A DNA stretch of 33,446 nucleotides from NCBI RefSeq assembly GCF_002929825.1, contig NZ_PJJN01000020.1, forward strand, positions 1 to 33,446, in the 5' to 3' direction. Under the pieces are notes generated by a model. It saw nothing but the letters and a program-made list of their open reading frames with translations. It did no database searches and was not told the origin of the DNA. Position numbers and translations under genes: made by a program. Origin of the DNA: Cryobacterium sp. Y29. GTDB lineage: Bacteria > Actinomycetota > Actinomycetes > Actinomycetales > Microbacteriaceae. Shown piece by piece: positions 1 through 8,308 of this stretch. Positions within the stretch are counted from its first letter, which is position 1. The number at the start of each line of letters is the position of its first letter.

Positions 1-81
1 AACAGCCCGAGTGGGCAAGCGAGCTAGGAGAGGTTCCCGCCGACACCGACCGCCGGCAGCAGTGGACGGAACTTGCCGCCG
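1..81. repeat. Terminal direct repeat marking circularity
   Basis: Bases 1-81 are identical to bases 33366-33446. An exact overlap of this length at the two ends is the usual mark of an assembled circular molecule. The relaxase reading frame passes through it without interruption. The unit circle is therefore about 33,365 bp. A true terminal repeat of a linear element is possible but less likely. Confidence 0.93.
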
Positions 82-524
82 AGGTTGACGTGTTCCGCAC
101 TCAGTACCGCATCGATCCTCAGGAGACCGTTGCAGTGCCGGCGGACTACCGGCAGCGCACTGTTGGTGCAGACCTGGCCGAGCGGGTCACGGCCATGCAC
201 AAGTCGCAGGTTCTCAGCTCACGCCCCGCCGCCACCGAGGACGACCGGCAGCGCGCCGCCGCAGCAGCCACAACCGCGGCTCTCCGCGCCCGACAGACCG
301 CGGCGGCACGACCGGGCACTACCGCTGTTAAAGCGCCACAGAAGGCCACGGACGCTACATCAACGGCTCAGAAGATGAAGGAGCAGCAGCAGAAACGTGC
401 GGCCGAACGGGTCGAGCAACTGCGCCGGCAGGGCGTCAACGTGAAGGTGCAGAAAGCGGGTGACCGCAACCGGCAATCGGGGGCGGATCAGGCTCCCGCC
501 CGTGACCAGGGCATCGAACGGTAG
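1..524 (+). CDS. traA: MobF relaxase-helicase TraA, C-terminal part (continues from window end)
   Basis: This is the C-terminal end of the relaxase that starts at 29975. The frame enters with codons beginning at base 3 and ends at a TAG at 522-524. Joined across the circle junction, the protein has about 1304 residues, a normal size for actinobacterial TraA-type MobF relaxases. This end is rich in Ala, Gln, Arg and Lys, looks helical and unstructured, and carries no catalytic motif; such charged tails are common in the family. A strong hairpin (529-577) follows the stop directly. An internal ATG at 90 is in frame but is not the gene start, because the frame is open through the junction. Confidence 0.9.
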   Translation, partial: QPEWASELGEVPADTDRRQQWTELAAEVDVFRTQYRIDPQETVAVPADYRQRTVGADLAERVTAMHKSQVLSSRPAATEDDRQRAAAAATTAALRARQTAAARPGTTAVKAPQKATDATSTAQKMKEQQQKRAAERVEQLRRQGVNVKVQKAGDRNRQSGADQAPARDQGIER

Positions 525-528
525 CCCC

Positions 529-577
529 GGGACACACGGAAGGGCACCCGCGCCGCGGGTACCCTTCCGTGTGTCCC
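529..577. terminator. Long hairpin between two convergent operons
   Basis: Two 23-base arms (529-551 and 555-577) are complementary with one mismatch and leave a 3-base loop. The hairpin starts 5 bases after the relaxase stop and ends 20 bases before the stop of the minus-strand conjugation operon (598). Its symmetry and place fit a two-way transcription terminator. No T-run follows, which is common for actinobacterial terminators. Confidence 0.75.
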
Positions 578-597
578 ACCATCTGCGGGGCCTGTGT

Positions 598-1080
598 CTA
601 TTGCCCTACTGGCGGTTGCCATTCGTCTGGGGGCAGAACTGCAGCAATGGCAGCGATGTTTGTGTTGCGGGTTCGTTGGGACAGATGACCTTTGGTCGTA
701 GAGCAGTCTTTGAACGGGCCGGTCTGAGGGTTGAAGAGGACAGCTCGGTGGGCGTCCCAGTGGCGCAGCCACCAATCCGACAGAGCCCCAAGCGACTCGC
801 TCGTCTCCACTTCCTGGTGGGCCAGAAACAGCGCCCACAGTCGGGCGTTTACTTCGGGGTGTAGCCACCACTCGGGGCACCATGGCGCGGACTCGTGACT
901 ATCGGTTACCTCGACCGTGCGGAAGTGCTCCGCGAACCAGTCCAAAAAATCGGCCCGGTTATCTATGGGCTCTTCATTGCCGGTCCCTTCGACGGTTTCG
1001 TTGTTCCCAGTGTCGCGCTCGTCGTCCGTGAGCGCTTCTCTCTCGTCGTCGGTCAGGCCGGTCACGTCGCCGTTAGCCAC
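598..1080 (-). CDS. DUF4913-type conjugation-associated protein
   Basis: The 160-residue product matches what I know of the DUF4913 family, found beside coupling-protein genes on actinobacterial plasmids and integrative elements. Visible marks are the Trp-rich block around residues 67-72 (PWCPEWW), the SDWW..HWD block near 101-109, and GPF followed by a Cys near 121-126. The first 40 residues are acidic and probably disordered. I chose the GTG at 1080 because GTGGCTAA overlaps the stop of the coupling-protein gene, which indicates translational coupling; a longer frame upstream to 1251 lies wholly inside that gene. No enzyme function is known. It is the last gene of the conjugation operon and may assist the coupling protein, which is inference. 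Confidence 0.8.
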   Translation of the reverse strand: MANGDVTGLTDDEREALTDDERDTGNNETVEGTGNEEPIDNRADFLDWFAEHFRTVEVTDSHESAPWCPEWWLHPEVNARLWALFLAHQEVETSESLGALSDWWLRHWDAHRAVLFNPQTGPFKDCSTTKGHLSQRTRNTNIAAIAAVLPPDEWQPPVGQ

Positions 1081-2782
1081 GGGGCACCGCCGATCCGATC
1101 GCGGGCGTGACCGGGACGCCCGCGGCCGTACCCTCGATCTTCGCCTTGAGGATTTTGTCCCTGAACCACGGCACGGTGTGGACCATGACAGGGCGGGACT
1201 TGGAGTTGAACACGATCGCCCGCCACTCCGGCAGGAAGGCCAGGGCGGCAACGTCCATCGTGCTCACTTTCCGGGTGTTGGTCGAGGTGGACATAGCGCC
1301 GTCGCGGCCGGTGGAGCTGCCATAGGTGATTTCGTCGTGTTCACCGATCAATGCGGCGATCGTTTTGAGAAATTCGTCGTCCAGGACACCTCCACCGAAG
1401 ACACGGTTGGAGGCGGCATCCCAGAGGGTGCCCCAGCCGTCGCGGCCGAACGCTTCGATTCCTTGGGCGCGGGACTGGAAATAGGTGTTCAGGATGATCC
1501 CGAGCGAACCGTAGTACGAGTACACCGAGGGCAGCTCGGGCCACTTCACGATGTTGGCGCACTCGTCCAGCTCCATCACCAAAGGCACGGTGAGGCGGCC
1601 ACCGTTGCTTTCAGCGGCCCGCTGCGCTGTCTTGCAAATCGTCCGCACCAGAGCCGTCAGCAGTGCTCCGCCGGAGCCTTCACCGTCCTTGGAAAGCAGC
1701 ACGAGAGTGTCACTGCCGGTGATGAATTCCGCCGGCTCGAATCTGCGGACCCCTTCGGCCGAAGTCCACAGAAGCAGCTCATCATCAGCGAGAGCGGACG
1801 CCATGCGCTGCGCGGTAGCGAACACGCTGCCCCGGGTCTTGTCCGGTGACAGCATGACTCCGGCTATGGCATCCGCCGGTCCCTGCTTGCCGTGCTCTTC
1901 CAAGATCCCTTGAACGTCCTTGCCCAGCCCCCGTGCAATCCAGGTGTAGACCATCGACAACGGCTGGCTTTCCAGCTTCGCAGCCAGGAAGAAATACGCC
2001 AGCAAGTCCCGGCCGCTGGTGTCGAACTGGGCGTCACCGCCCCTGTCCGATGCTTTCCGGGTGGATGCTTCAAAGATCGCCGCCAGCTCTTTCGCGTCGG
2101 CCGCGTTCTCGATGTAGTCCAAAGGGTTGAACACGAAATCGGGGGTGAACTCCCGCCGGTAAATCCGGTTCGGGTCGAAAATGAATGCGCGGCCGCGGTC
2201 CTTTCGGCCGGCCAATGTTTCGCGGACGCCGTCAACCTTGTTTGAGGTCATGATCGCGGCACCTGGTGCCTCGATCATGTGCCGAATGACGATGCCAGAG
2301 GTTTTACCGCGGCCGGGCCCGAACACATATACGCCCAGCTCACGCCAGCCCTGCAGTACCCATTTCTTCGTTCCGATCAGCCGGCCCACACTCTGCCCCG
2401 CCGGCAGGGACTCGGCGTGCGGGTGCAGCTGCGCGGCTTCCTTGGAGCGCGCCTTCTCGCGCAGTACCGCGGACTGCTTGCGGGTTGCCATATGCGCGAC
2501 TGCAACGTTTCCGCGCTTGTTCGCGGCCCGCCTAGCCATCCAGGCCATGAACCCGACGAACACGACCAGCGCGAGAATCAGCGCGACGACAGAGGCCCCG
2601 GTCGCGGCCGGCGGCCAGGGCGCACCCCGGAGGACCATATCGCCCAGCAGGGTAAAGAAATTCCAGGAGTAGGTGTGTCCGGTCGGCGTAATCGCCGCCC
2701 CGACGTGCACTGCGAGGTACAGCCCGCCCAGCAGCAGGACGGCCAGGGCGGCGGTGAGCCACTTGCTTGTGGTGTCGATCAT
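1073..2782 (-). CDS. VirD4/TraG-type type IV coupling protein
   Basis: This 569-residue membrane ATPase links the relaxase-DNA complex to the secretion channel. Two N-terminal membrane segments (about residues 8-30 and 62-83) precede the nucleotide-binding domain. The Walker A motif is GPGRGKTS at 155-162 and the Walker B motif is LVMELDECAN at 401-410, followed by the Tyr/Ser/Gln-rich stretch usual for TraG/VirD4 proteins. The ATG at 2782 overlaps the upstream stop as ATGA. Length and domain order are typical of Gram-positive coupling proteins. The gene lies near the end of the operon, far from the relaxase in transcription but close to its 3' end on the circle. Confidence 0.92.
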   Translation of the reverse strand: MIDTTSKWLTAALAVLLLGGLYLAVHVGAAITPTGHTYSWNFFTLLGDMVLRGAPWPPAATGASVVALILALVVFVGFMAWMARRAANKRGNVAVAHMATRKQSAVLREKARSKEAAQLHPHAESLPAGQSVGRLIGTKKWVLQGWRELGVYVFGPGRGKTSGIVIRHMIEAPGAAIMTSNKVDGVRETLAGRKDRGRAFIFDPNRIYRREFTPDFVFNPLDYIENAADAKELAAIFEASTRKASDRGGDAQFDTSGRDLLAYFFLAAKLESQPLSMVYTWIARGLGKDVQGILEEHGKQGPADAIAGVMLSPDKTRGSVFATAQRMASALADDELLLWTSAEGVRRFEPAEFITGSDTLVLLSKDGEGSGGALLTALVRTICKTAQRAAESNGGRLTVPLVMELDECANIVKWPELPSVYSYYGSLGIILNTYFQSRAQGIEAFGRDGWGTLWDAASNRVFGGGVLDDEFLKTIAALIGEHDEITYGSSTGRDGAMSTSTNTRKVSTMDVAALAFLPEWRAIVFNSKSRPVMVHTVPWFRDKILKAKIEGTAAGVPVTPAIGSAVPRG

Positions 2783-3285
2783 GCGGCGGCGTCCAGGTTG
2801 ACGGTGATGGTTGTGCCAGGAGGAAAAATCGAGAAGCCGTCAAAATCGACCCGGTAGGCCACCGGGAGCAGACCGATATGCCAGTGCGCCAACCAGCTCC
2901 CGTAGCTGGAGTAATGACGCGGGCCGTGGGGTGCGTATACGAGGACGGACTGATCGAACTTGGCCAGGGTTTCCAACCACTCCGCGGGGTGACTGTCAGT
3001 GAAAACCCCCGCCCCGATCACTGGGTGATCGCGGCGGAACACGTTTGTCTTTGCCCTAATCAGCTGCACCTCTCCGGGAACAACCAGGCTCAGTGCGATG
3101 TTGGAGAGGAACGGGATTTCTAGCTGGTCGTCCCCGCGGTGTATAGCTGCTCCCAGGTCGGCTAGGCCCAGGGTGAGCGGGTCGATGCCGTGAGCGCGGA
3201 GATCTCCGCCGGTGGTGTAAATGCCGGCACGGTTGCCGGCTTCCGGGAGGGCCGCGAGGCGGCCCCATTCATCTTCGGTGTCCAT
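2779..3285 (-). CDS. Conjugation-operon protein of unknown function
   Basis: The 168-residue product has no domain I recognise. It has no clear signal peptide or membrane segment. It contains Trp/His/Tyr-rich stretches near the C-terminus (YSSYGSWLAHWH around residues 127-138). A GAGGGG ribosome binding site precedes the ATG at 3285, and its stop overlaps the start of the coupling-protein gene as ATGA. Tight coupling to the VirD4-like gene suggests the two proteins are made in step, perhaps as a cytoplasmic partner of the channel; that is inference from position only. Confidence 0.75.
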   Translation of the reverse strand: MDTEDEWGRLAALPEAGNRAGIYTTGGDLRAHGIDPLTLGLADLGAAIHRGDDQLEIPFLSNIALSLVVPGEVQLIRAKTNVFRRDHPVIGAGVFTDSHPAEWLETLAKFDQSVLVYAPHGPRHYSSYGSWLAHWHIGLLPVAYRVDFDGFSIFPPGTTITVNLDAAA

Positions 3286-3299
3286 AGTTGGTCCCCTCG

Positions 3300-3734
3300 T
3301 TAGATGGTCTTAAGTCGGTGCAGGATCGAGCGCGCTATCCGCGCTTCGTCGTCGGCTCCTGCGAATCGTTCAGCGGTCGACACGTCAACGCCGACCATTA
3401 CCGCCATTTCTGAGGGCATGACGCGGCTCTCAGCTAGGCGCTGCAGTAGTGCATAGCGCTCGGGCCGAGTGGTCACGTCATACGTTTTCGCGGCCCGGTA
3501 GGCCTCATGCAACCAATCCAGGGCCGAGCGCACGGCGCACACGTCGCCGTCGATGTCCACGCCGTTGAGCTGGTAGCGCACCGTCACGGGCAGGCTGGTT
3601 ATCTCAGCCAGATCCTCGGTGTGCCGGCGCAGTGCGACGTCTAGCCACAGGTCCACGGTGACGACGTCGTGCGCGGTGTTGGTGATCGTCCACTCTTCGT
3701 TGGCGAGATTGGCGATGGAAGCTGCCTCAGACAA
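3300..3734 (-). CDS. Small conjugation-operon protein of unknown function
   Basis: From the likely TTG start at 3734 the product has 144 residues; the same frame is open to an ATG at 3791, which would overlap the upstream gene by 65 bases. I prefer the TTG because TTGTCTGA overlaps the stop of the upstream gene, the coupling pattern seen elsewhere in this operon, but the start is uncertain. The protein is soluble. Residues 1-75 look like an alpha/beta fold and the C-terminal half is helical, with a stretch (SEMAVMVGVDVSTAERF) that could be a helix-turn-helix. No family recognised. Confidence 0.65.
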   Translation of the reverse strand: MSEAASIANLANEEWTITNTAHDVVTVDLWLDVALRRHTEDLAEITSLPVTVRYQLNGVDIDGDVCAVRSALDWLHEAYRAAKTYDVTTRPERYALLQRLAESRVMPSEMAVMVGVDVSTAERFAGADDEARIARSILHRLKTI

Positions 3735-3975
3735 TGCCCACCACCACAGCGCCAAGGGCCGCGACGAGAACCGCGCCGAGGAAGAGCGCACCCATCCAGC
3801 GCTGCAGGCTTCTCAGAGAGGACCCACCAGCCGGGCGGTGGCGCTTAACTGCGACGACGCCAAACACGATTGCTGCGCCACCGGCGCCAATCACGCCCGG
3901 CACAACGAGCAGCTGCCCGGAGGTCGTAATCATCTCGGCCGTGGCCGAGTAAGTAGGAGAACTGACGCGCGTCAT
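3727..3975 (-). CDS. Small two-TM membrane protein of the conjugation operon
   Basis: This 82-residue protein has two hydrophobic segments, about residues 18-38 and 59-81, joined by a basic loop (KRHRPAGG) that should face the cytoplasm. The ATG at 3975 overlaps the stop of the hydrolase gene as ATGA. A longer in-frame reading upstream to 4110 lies inside that gene and is not supported. Size and topology suit a minor channel subunit, but no sequence motif identifies one. Confidence 0.7.
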   Translation of the reverse strand: MTRVSSPTYSATAEMITTSGQLLVVPGVIGAGGAAIVFGVVAVKRHRPAGGSSLRSLQRWMGALFLGAVLVAALGAVVVGIV

Positions 3976-5060
3976 GAGCTGGCCTCCGAGAGGGCGGTTT
4001 TGAGTGAGCCGGTGAAAGCGGGATCGACCTGCAGGTGAATGTGGTTGCAGCTGTCGTTGAACTGATTCAGTCCGGCAAAATCGATCGAGGTTCCGGCGTC
4101 TGAGCGGCACTGCACCTGCCCGGTAGCGGAGCCCTCAGGCATCAGAGGTGCGAGGATGTTCAGGAGCTTGATCGCGTTGGCGTCCGCTCCCGTTGTCGGT
4201 GTGCGGTCTAGGGAGAAGAAGTCCACCGCGTGGCCGCCGCCGTTGGCCCAGTGGGAGCTATTCGGGTTGCCCAAATATTGGTCGGTGCACAGCCGGTTTA
4301 TGTCGGAGATTCCGACGCTGCCAAATGTGTTCACGGCAATGGTGATGATCTGCAAAATGGCCAGGTTGATTCCGCAGTTCTCGTGAACCTCACCCGCGGC
4401 GATCCAACGGATTTCTTTCAGGTGGTCCGGTGCAAGCCCGGTGATGTTGCCCTCGTCGATTTTCACGACCAGGTCGGCCGCGAGCTGCTGCGTGTTGCCG
4501 CCGGCAACCGCCGTCGCAGCGCATGCCGAGTCCCCGCCCATGAGAGCGGCAACAACGGATTCTGCTTGGGCGTAGTACGGCGCGTAGTGGTCGGGGTCCG
4601 CGTTGATCTGCACGGCGTGAGCCGCTGCGGTGGGCGTGAGCGTCTCCCAGTTCGGAACCTTTACCAGGCGTTGAAAGAAGAAGCCGGCCGACACGGTCGG
4701 GTTCAGGCGCTGCGCGAGAGTGCCCCAGGTGTCGCGCTGCTGGAACAGGCCTCGAGAATCGGGCCCTGCCAGGTCTCCGTATTCGATGTTGCGTAGGCCA
4801 GATTCGCCCATGGACGTCATCACGGCCAACGTTTGGCCTTTTACGTTCACGCCCGCGGCCGCGCCCGCTGTGATGATCGTGGCGGCGTTGACGAGCTGGT
4901 CGCCGGAATAGCCGGCCACCGGTTCCAGGCCGGCCACGGTGGCCGGGCTGATTGTGGCCGCTACCGCGCATGATTTTTTACCGCCGCCGGTGACGAACAC
5001 GATGCCGGTAAAGGCGAATACCAGCACGATCAGAAGGGCTACGCCCCCGAGCTTTCCCAT
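3972..5060 (-). CDS. Bifunctional cell-wall hydrolase of the conjugation machine (VirB1-like)
   Basis: This 362-residue protein probably opens peptidoglycan for the transfer channel. An N-terminal membrane anchor (residues 5-24) is followed by a lysozyme/transglycosylase-like domain (about 50-175) with a candidate catalytic Glu at 86 in GESGL and a GLFQQR motif. The second domain (about 200-350) carries His277 and Asp280 in GGGHAVD, plus His340 and His342 in CNHIH. That metal-ligand layout resembles M15-type D,D-peptidases. A strong ribosome binding site (GGAGGAGGGG) precedes the ATG at 5060, 18 bases after the VirB4-like gene. Two-domain wall hydrolases are known in Gram-positive conjugation systems, usually with a CHAP or NlpC/P60 second domain; the peptidase-like second domain here is my reading of the motif. 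Confidence 0.8.
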   Translation of the reverse strand: MGKLGGVALLIVLVFAFTGIVFVTGGGKKSCAVAATISPATVAGLEPVAGYSGDQLVNAATIITAGAAAGVNVKGQTLAVMTSMGESGLRNIEYGDLAGPDSRGLFQQRDTWGTLAQRLNPTVSAGFFFQRLVKVPNWETLTPTAAAHAVQINADPDHYAPYYAQAESVVAALMGGDSACAATAVAGGNTQQLAADLVVKIDEGNITGLAPDHLKEIRWIAAGEVHENCGINLAILQIITIAVNTFGSVGISDINRLCTDQYLGNPNSSHWANGGGHAVDFFSLDRTPTTGADANAIKLLNILAPLMPEGSATGQVQCRSDAGTSIDFAGLNQFNDSCNHIHLQVDPAFTGSLKTALSEASS

Positions 5061-5078
5061 AGTGTTCCCCTCCTCCGG

Positions 5079-6602
5079 TTATGCCGTCGCCGCGCCGGCT
5101 GCCATGGCCTCGTCGGTGTTGGTCACGTCGATTTCCCAATCGGAGCGGATGTGGCGCATGTGCGTTTCCGGGTTGGAGCCGTACTTGAACACGCAGTTTC
5201 CGGGGTCCAGGTTCATCAGCGTTTCCGCGGTATCCGGTGCGAAGTTGAACGTCTGAGTGACCCACTGGGCGTCTTCGTCGCGGTCCTGCCGGAATGCGTA
5301 CACCGTCTGCGCTTCCTGGACAACGGTGTAGCCGGGGCTGTCTTCTGGAATGTCGGTGCCCTTGTGCATCACGAACACGTTGGAGATACCCAGCCCCCGG
5401 GAGAGCTTCTGATTGGCCTTGACTAGGCGCGCAGAGGGCCCACCGATCATGTGCCAGCCCTCTTCATAGACAACGTTGGTGATGTACCCGCGTTCATGGC
5501 GCAGACGGCCCATCAGCCACATATTGCCGATCGCCATAACCGTGGGAACCGCGGGCCCGTCGTCGGGGAGCTGGGACACGTCGAACGTTGTCAGCTTGTG
5601 TGCCAGGTCAACGTTTCGGCTGGTCTCACCATCGAATACACCGGCGTAGGTTTCCAGCAGGTTTTCCAGGCCGAAGCGGATCGACAAGCCCGCTTGGTGG
5701 AATCGTTCTTTGGCCAGGTCCGAGAGGTTCTGATCCGCCGGAACGTCGCCCAGGTGCGGCAGTAAATCCGCTGTGGTGGCCGCGCGGGTGGTGTTCGCCA
5801 TTTCCCTCTCCGCAAACAGGTTCTGCAGCGCGTAGCGGGTCGCTTTTTCTTCCCACTCGGACGCGGGCAGATCGTTGCGCGCAATGCGCGCAACAGCGTT
5901 GATAAGCAACATCTGGCCCTGCAGGCCGGTGCCCTGAGCGATAAGCGGGTCCATCAGGTTCAGTCGGGTACCAGAGCCGTCCGGATCGAACCGCAGAGGT
6001 TCTGCGCCCAGCCGGCGGGCCACGGCCGAATATTCGCCCTCGCCGCCCTGGTCCTTCTTGTCAAACACCACCGCGCGGTGATTGCGCAGCAGCAGCGGGC
6101 GCATAACAAGCACAGTCTTGGTGAACGAGGACTTGCCAGAACCGACCGTGCCCAAAACCAGCACGTTAGGGCTGGTGATGCGCCGCGGCGTCATGTTGTA
6201 CGCAGTCGGAGCATCGTGGCAGATCATCGTCGACGAGAGATTGTCTGTCCCGTTCACGACTCCCTCAATCCCGGTCGGGGCACCGATGATGCCCGTATTG
6301 AGAATCTCGGCCTGTCGTGTCGTCGTCGGCGCTCCGGCCAGCGAAGGGGCGTACCAGCCGCGGGCGGCTGCTGAGGGCGACGAGCGCAGCCGGGAGCCGG
6401 GCAGGCTGAACGGCGTTACGTCCAGCGGTGCGCCAGCCGTGGCCGTGCCCTCGCCGCCGGTCAGTACCGGAGCCATAGCCTCCGGGGCCACGAAGATTTT
6501 TAGGAATGGAATCTTGGCAAGGCGCGGCTGCCGGCGCGGCATATCCACGTTTTCGACGGCGGCAGGTGCGGCCGGCTTGGTCTTGATTCGGGTGTTGCTC
6601 AT
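5079..6602 (-). CDS. VirB4-like conjugation ATPase
   Basis: The 507-residue product is the energy-supplying ATPase of the secretion channel. After a Pro/Ala-rich N-terminal 150 residues comes Walker A, GTVGSGKSS at 151-159. The Walker B-like motif is NVVYEEGW at 376-383, matching the acidic-acidic-x-Trp pattern of VirB4/TraC proteins. The N-terminal VirB4 half seems to be missing and is probably supplied by the preceding SCO6880-family gene. Its ATG overlaps the stop of that gene as ATGA. No VirB11-type ATPase is present anywhere in the window, as expected for Gram-positive systems. Confidence 0.88.
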   Translation of the reverse strand: MSNTRIKTKPAAPAAVENVDMPRRQPRLAKIPFLKIFVAPEAMAPVLTGGEGTATAGAPLDVTPFSLPGSRLRSSPSAAARGWYAPSLAGAPTTTRQAEILNTGIIGAPTGIEGVVNGTDNLSSTMICHDAPTAYNMTPRRITSPNVLVLGTVGSGKSSFTKTVLVMRPLLLRNHRAVVFDKKDQGGEGEYSAVARRLGAEPLRFDPDGSGTRLNLMDPLIAQGTGLQGQMLLINAVARIARNDLPASEWEEKATRYALQNLFAEREMANTTRAATTADLLPHLGDVPADQNLSDLAKERFHQAGLSIRFGLENLLETYAGVFDGETSRNVDLAHKLTTFDVSQLPDDGPAVPTVMAIGNMWLMGRLRHERGYITNVVYEEGWHMIGGPSARLVKANQKLSRGLGISNVFVMHKGTDIPEDSPGYTVVQEAQTVYAFRQDRDEDAQWVTQTFNFAPDTAETLMNLDPGNCVFKYGSNPETHMRHIRSDWEIDVTNTDEAMAAGAATA

Positions 6603-8308
6603 GAGATTGCTTCTTTCTCGCTCCGGCCGGCCAGGCGGCCAATGAAGCGGGTTGCGAAGGAGGCCGAGTCTGCGCGGAGCCCGCGCCCGATGGGCCAGGT
6701 GCTGCCGGAGGCGGCGGCTTGATAGGAGTCCTGCCAGTCCAGGTGGTCGATCCCTAAACCGGTGGAGCAGGCTTCTTCGAGCTGCCGTGAGGCTTGCGCG
6801 AGCTCGTCGCGGCTTTCGGCGGAAATGGTGATGTAACCGACCCAGGAAACGCCGTGGTGGTGCGAGCCGGCGGACAGGTCCGCGGCACGGCGCTGCGCGG
6901 CCGACATGCGGGTGGTTGATTCGTCGGCGACCAGACGGCCCTTCTCCTGGTCAGCGACGACGCCGGCCATATCGCGCACCACGTCAGCGCGTGCGGCGGC
7001 TTTAGCCTGGCCCGCGGGGATCAAGTGCAGGTGGAACGAAACCGTGCGGACAAAGGTGAGTTCCCGCCCGATGAGCAGGTCCAAGCTCCACAGCGGGGAC
7101 CGGCCGGCAACGGCTAGGTTCTCCCCATGGATCGCGGCGGTACGGTGCCACCAGGTCACCGCCGGAGCGTTCTCGTCTGACTCGCCCGGGTGCACGAAAG
7201 TGGGATCGAAACTCTCGACCACATGCGCCGAGAACTCGTCATGCGAGGCCAACCCGAACTGTGTTGGTTCGACCTGGCGCACCAGGTCAATGGGCATGCT
7301 CGGGTTTTGCTGGTGAATAATCAGCGCGGCAGTCTGCTTGGCCGTCAACGCGACCACGTCACCCTCACGAGCCTCTGTCAGACCGCGCACGGTCGCCCTG
7401 ATTTCATCGTTCATCAGAGCCCGCCAGGCGTCACGACCCTTACCAAACTTCGCGGCCGCATCCGTGAACTGCTGGTTCAGCGGCCAGGACACGACGACGT
7501 AATGCCGCTGTACCATGGCATCAGCGCTGGCCCGGCGGATGACCTGGTCATAGGACCTGGTCTGCGCGTAGAAAGACTCCCGCTGCACGTCGGTCCACGG
7601 CTCCTCGGCTGATTCGGTCTCTAGGCGATTGGTCACCCACAGTTGCTGCCGCGCCGAGTCGGGCGGCAGCACGCGAGTGAGTGGCTGAATGTCGCTGATG
7701 AGCGAGGCCGGCGAGGCCCGGCGACCCAGGAACCGCCCCCAGGCTGCAGAGGCCCGCATGAGAGACTGTGCGGTCTCCATCCCCCGGAGCTGCCCGGAGA
7801 CGCTGAACGCGACCGAGAGGTAGGGCTGCTGCCCAATCGGAGCATGCCAGGCGATACCTGGCAGGTTGGATGCGTACTGCAGCCAGCCCATCCCGTCGGC
7901 GCCGTCCGGGTTAGCCCGCATCTGGCCCAACGCCCTGGACGCGGCGGCCTTCTCCGGCTTGGTGCCGACAGTGGCAAGCTGCTGCAGCCGGGTCCACTCC
8001 TCATCGTCGTACGGCGTGTACACGTCCGTGCCGAGGCGCTTGCGTGAGCGCCACCGGGAACGCTTGGCCCGGCGCTGCAGGATGGTACCGCGGTGCGTGC
8101 GCGCGGTAACAAGCATCGTCGCCCCGGCCCCGCCGGCAGCGATCAGCAGCACGATCAGGGAACTAGTCAACGCCATGCCGACAATGCCGCCCACGACAAA
8201 CACCGCCAAACCAATCGTGCGGCCCTTCGAGGACGTACCGCCGAAGAAGGACCGGTGACCAGACTCACCGCCGAGGTAACGAATCGCTGTTTCCTTGGTG
8301 TTACTCAT
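6599..8308 (-). CDS. SCO6880-family type IV secretion membrane protein
   Basis: The 569-residue product matches the SCO6880 family of actinobacterial conjugation proteins. Two hydrophobic segments between about residues 30 and 67 are followed by a strongly basic patch (RRAKRSRWRSRKR) and a long soluble part without a Walker motif. The arrangement resembles a VirB3-like membrane part fused to the non-catalytic N-terminal half of VirB4, which fits its position before the shortened VirB4-like ATPase. Start and stop codons overlap neighbouring genes as ATGA on both sides. The role as the ATPase's membrane partner is inference from order and size. Confidence 0.85.
   Translation of the reverse strand: MSNTKETAIRYLGGESGHRSFFGGTSSKGRTIGLAVFVVGGIVGMALTSSLIVLLIAAGGAGATMLVTARTHRGTILQRRAKRSRWRSRKRLGTDVYTPYDDEEWTRLQQLATVGTKPEKAAASRALGQMRANPDGADGMGWLQYASNLPGIAWHAPIGQQPYLSVAFSVSGQLRGMETAQSLMRASAAWGRFLGRRASPASLISDIQPLTRVLPPDSARQQLWVTNRLETESAEEPWTDVQRESFYAQTRSYDQVIRRASADAMVQRHYVVVSWPLNQQFTDAAAKFGKGRDAWRALMNDEIRATVRGLTEAREGDVVALTAKQTAALIIHQQNPSMPIDLVRQVEPTQFGLASHDEFSAHVVESFDPTFVHPGESDENAPAVTWWHRTAAIHGENLAVAGRSPLWSLDLLIGRELTFVRTVSFHLHLIPAGQAKAAARADVVRDMAGVVADQEKGRLVADESTTRMSAAQRRAADLSAGSHHHGVSWVGYITISAESRDELAQASRQLEEACSTGLGIDHLDWQDSYQAAASGSTWPIGRGLRADSASFATRFIGRLAGRSEKEAIS

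Noticed and set aside
917..1849. A 310-residue open frame on the plus strand
   Set aside because: Antisense to the coupling protein and DUF4913 genes; composition is typical of a shadow.
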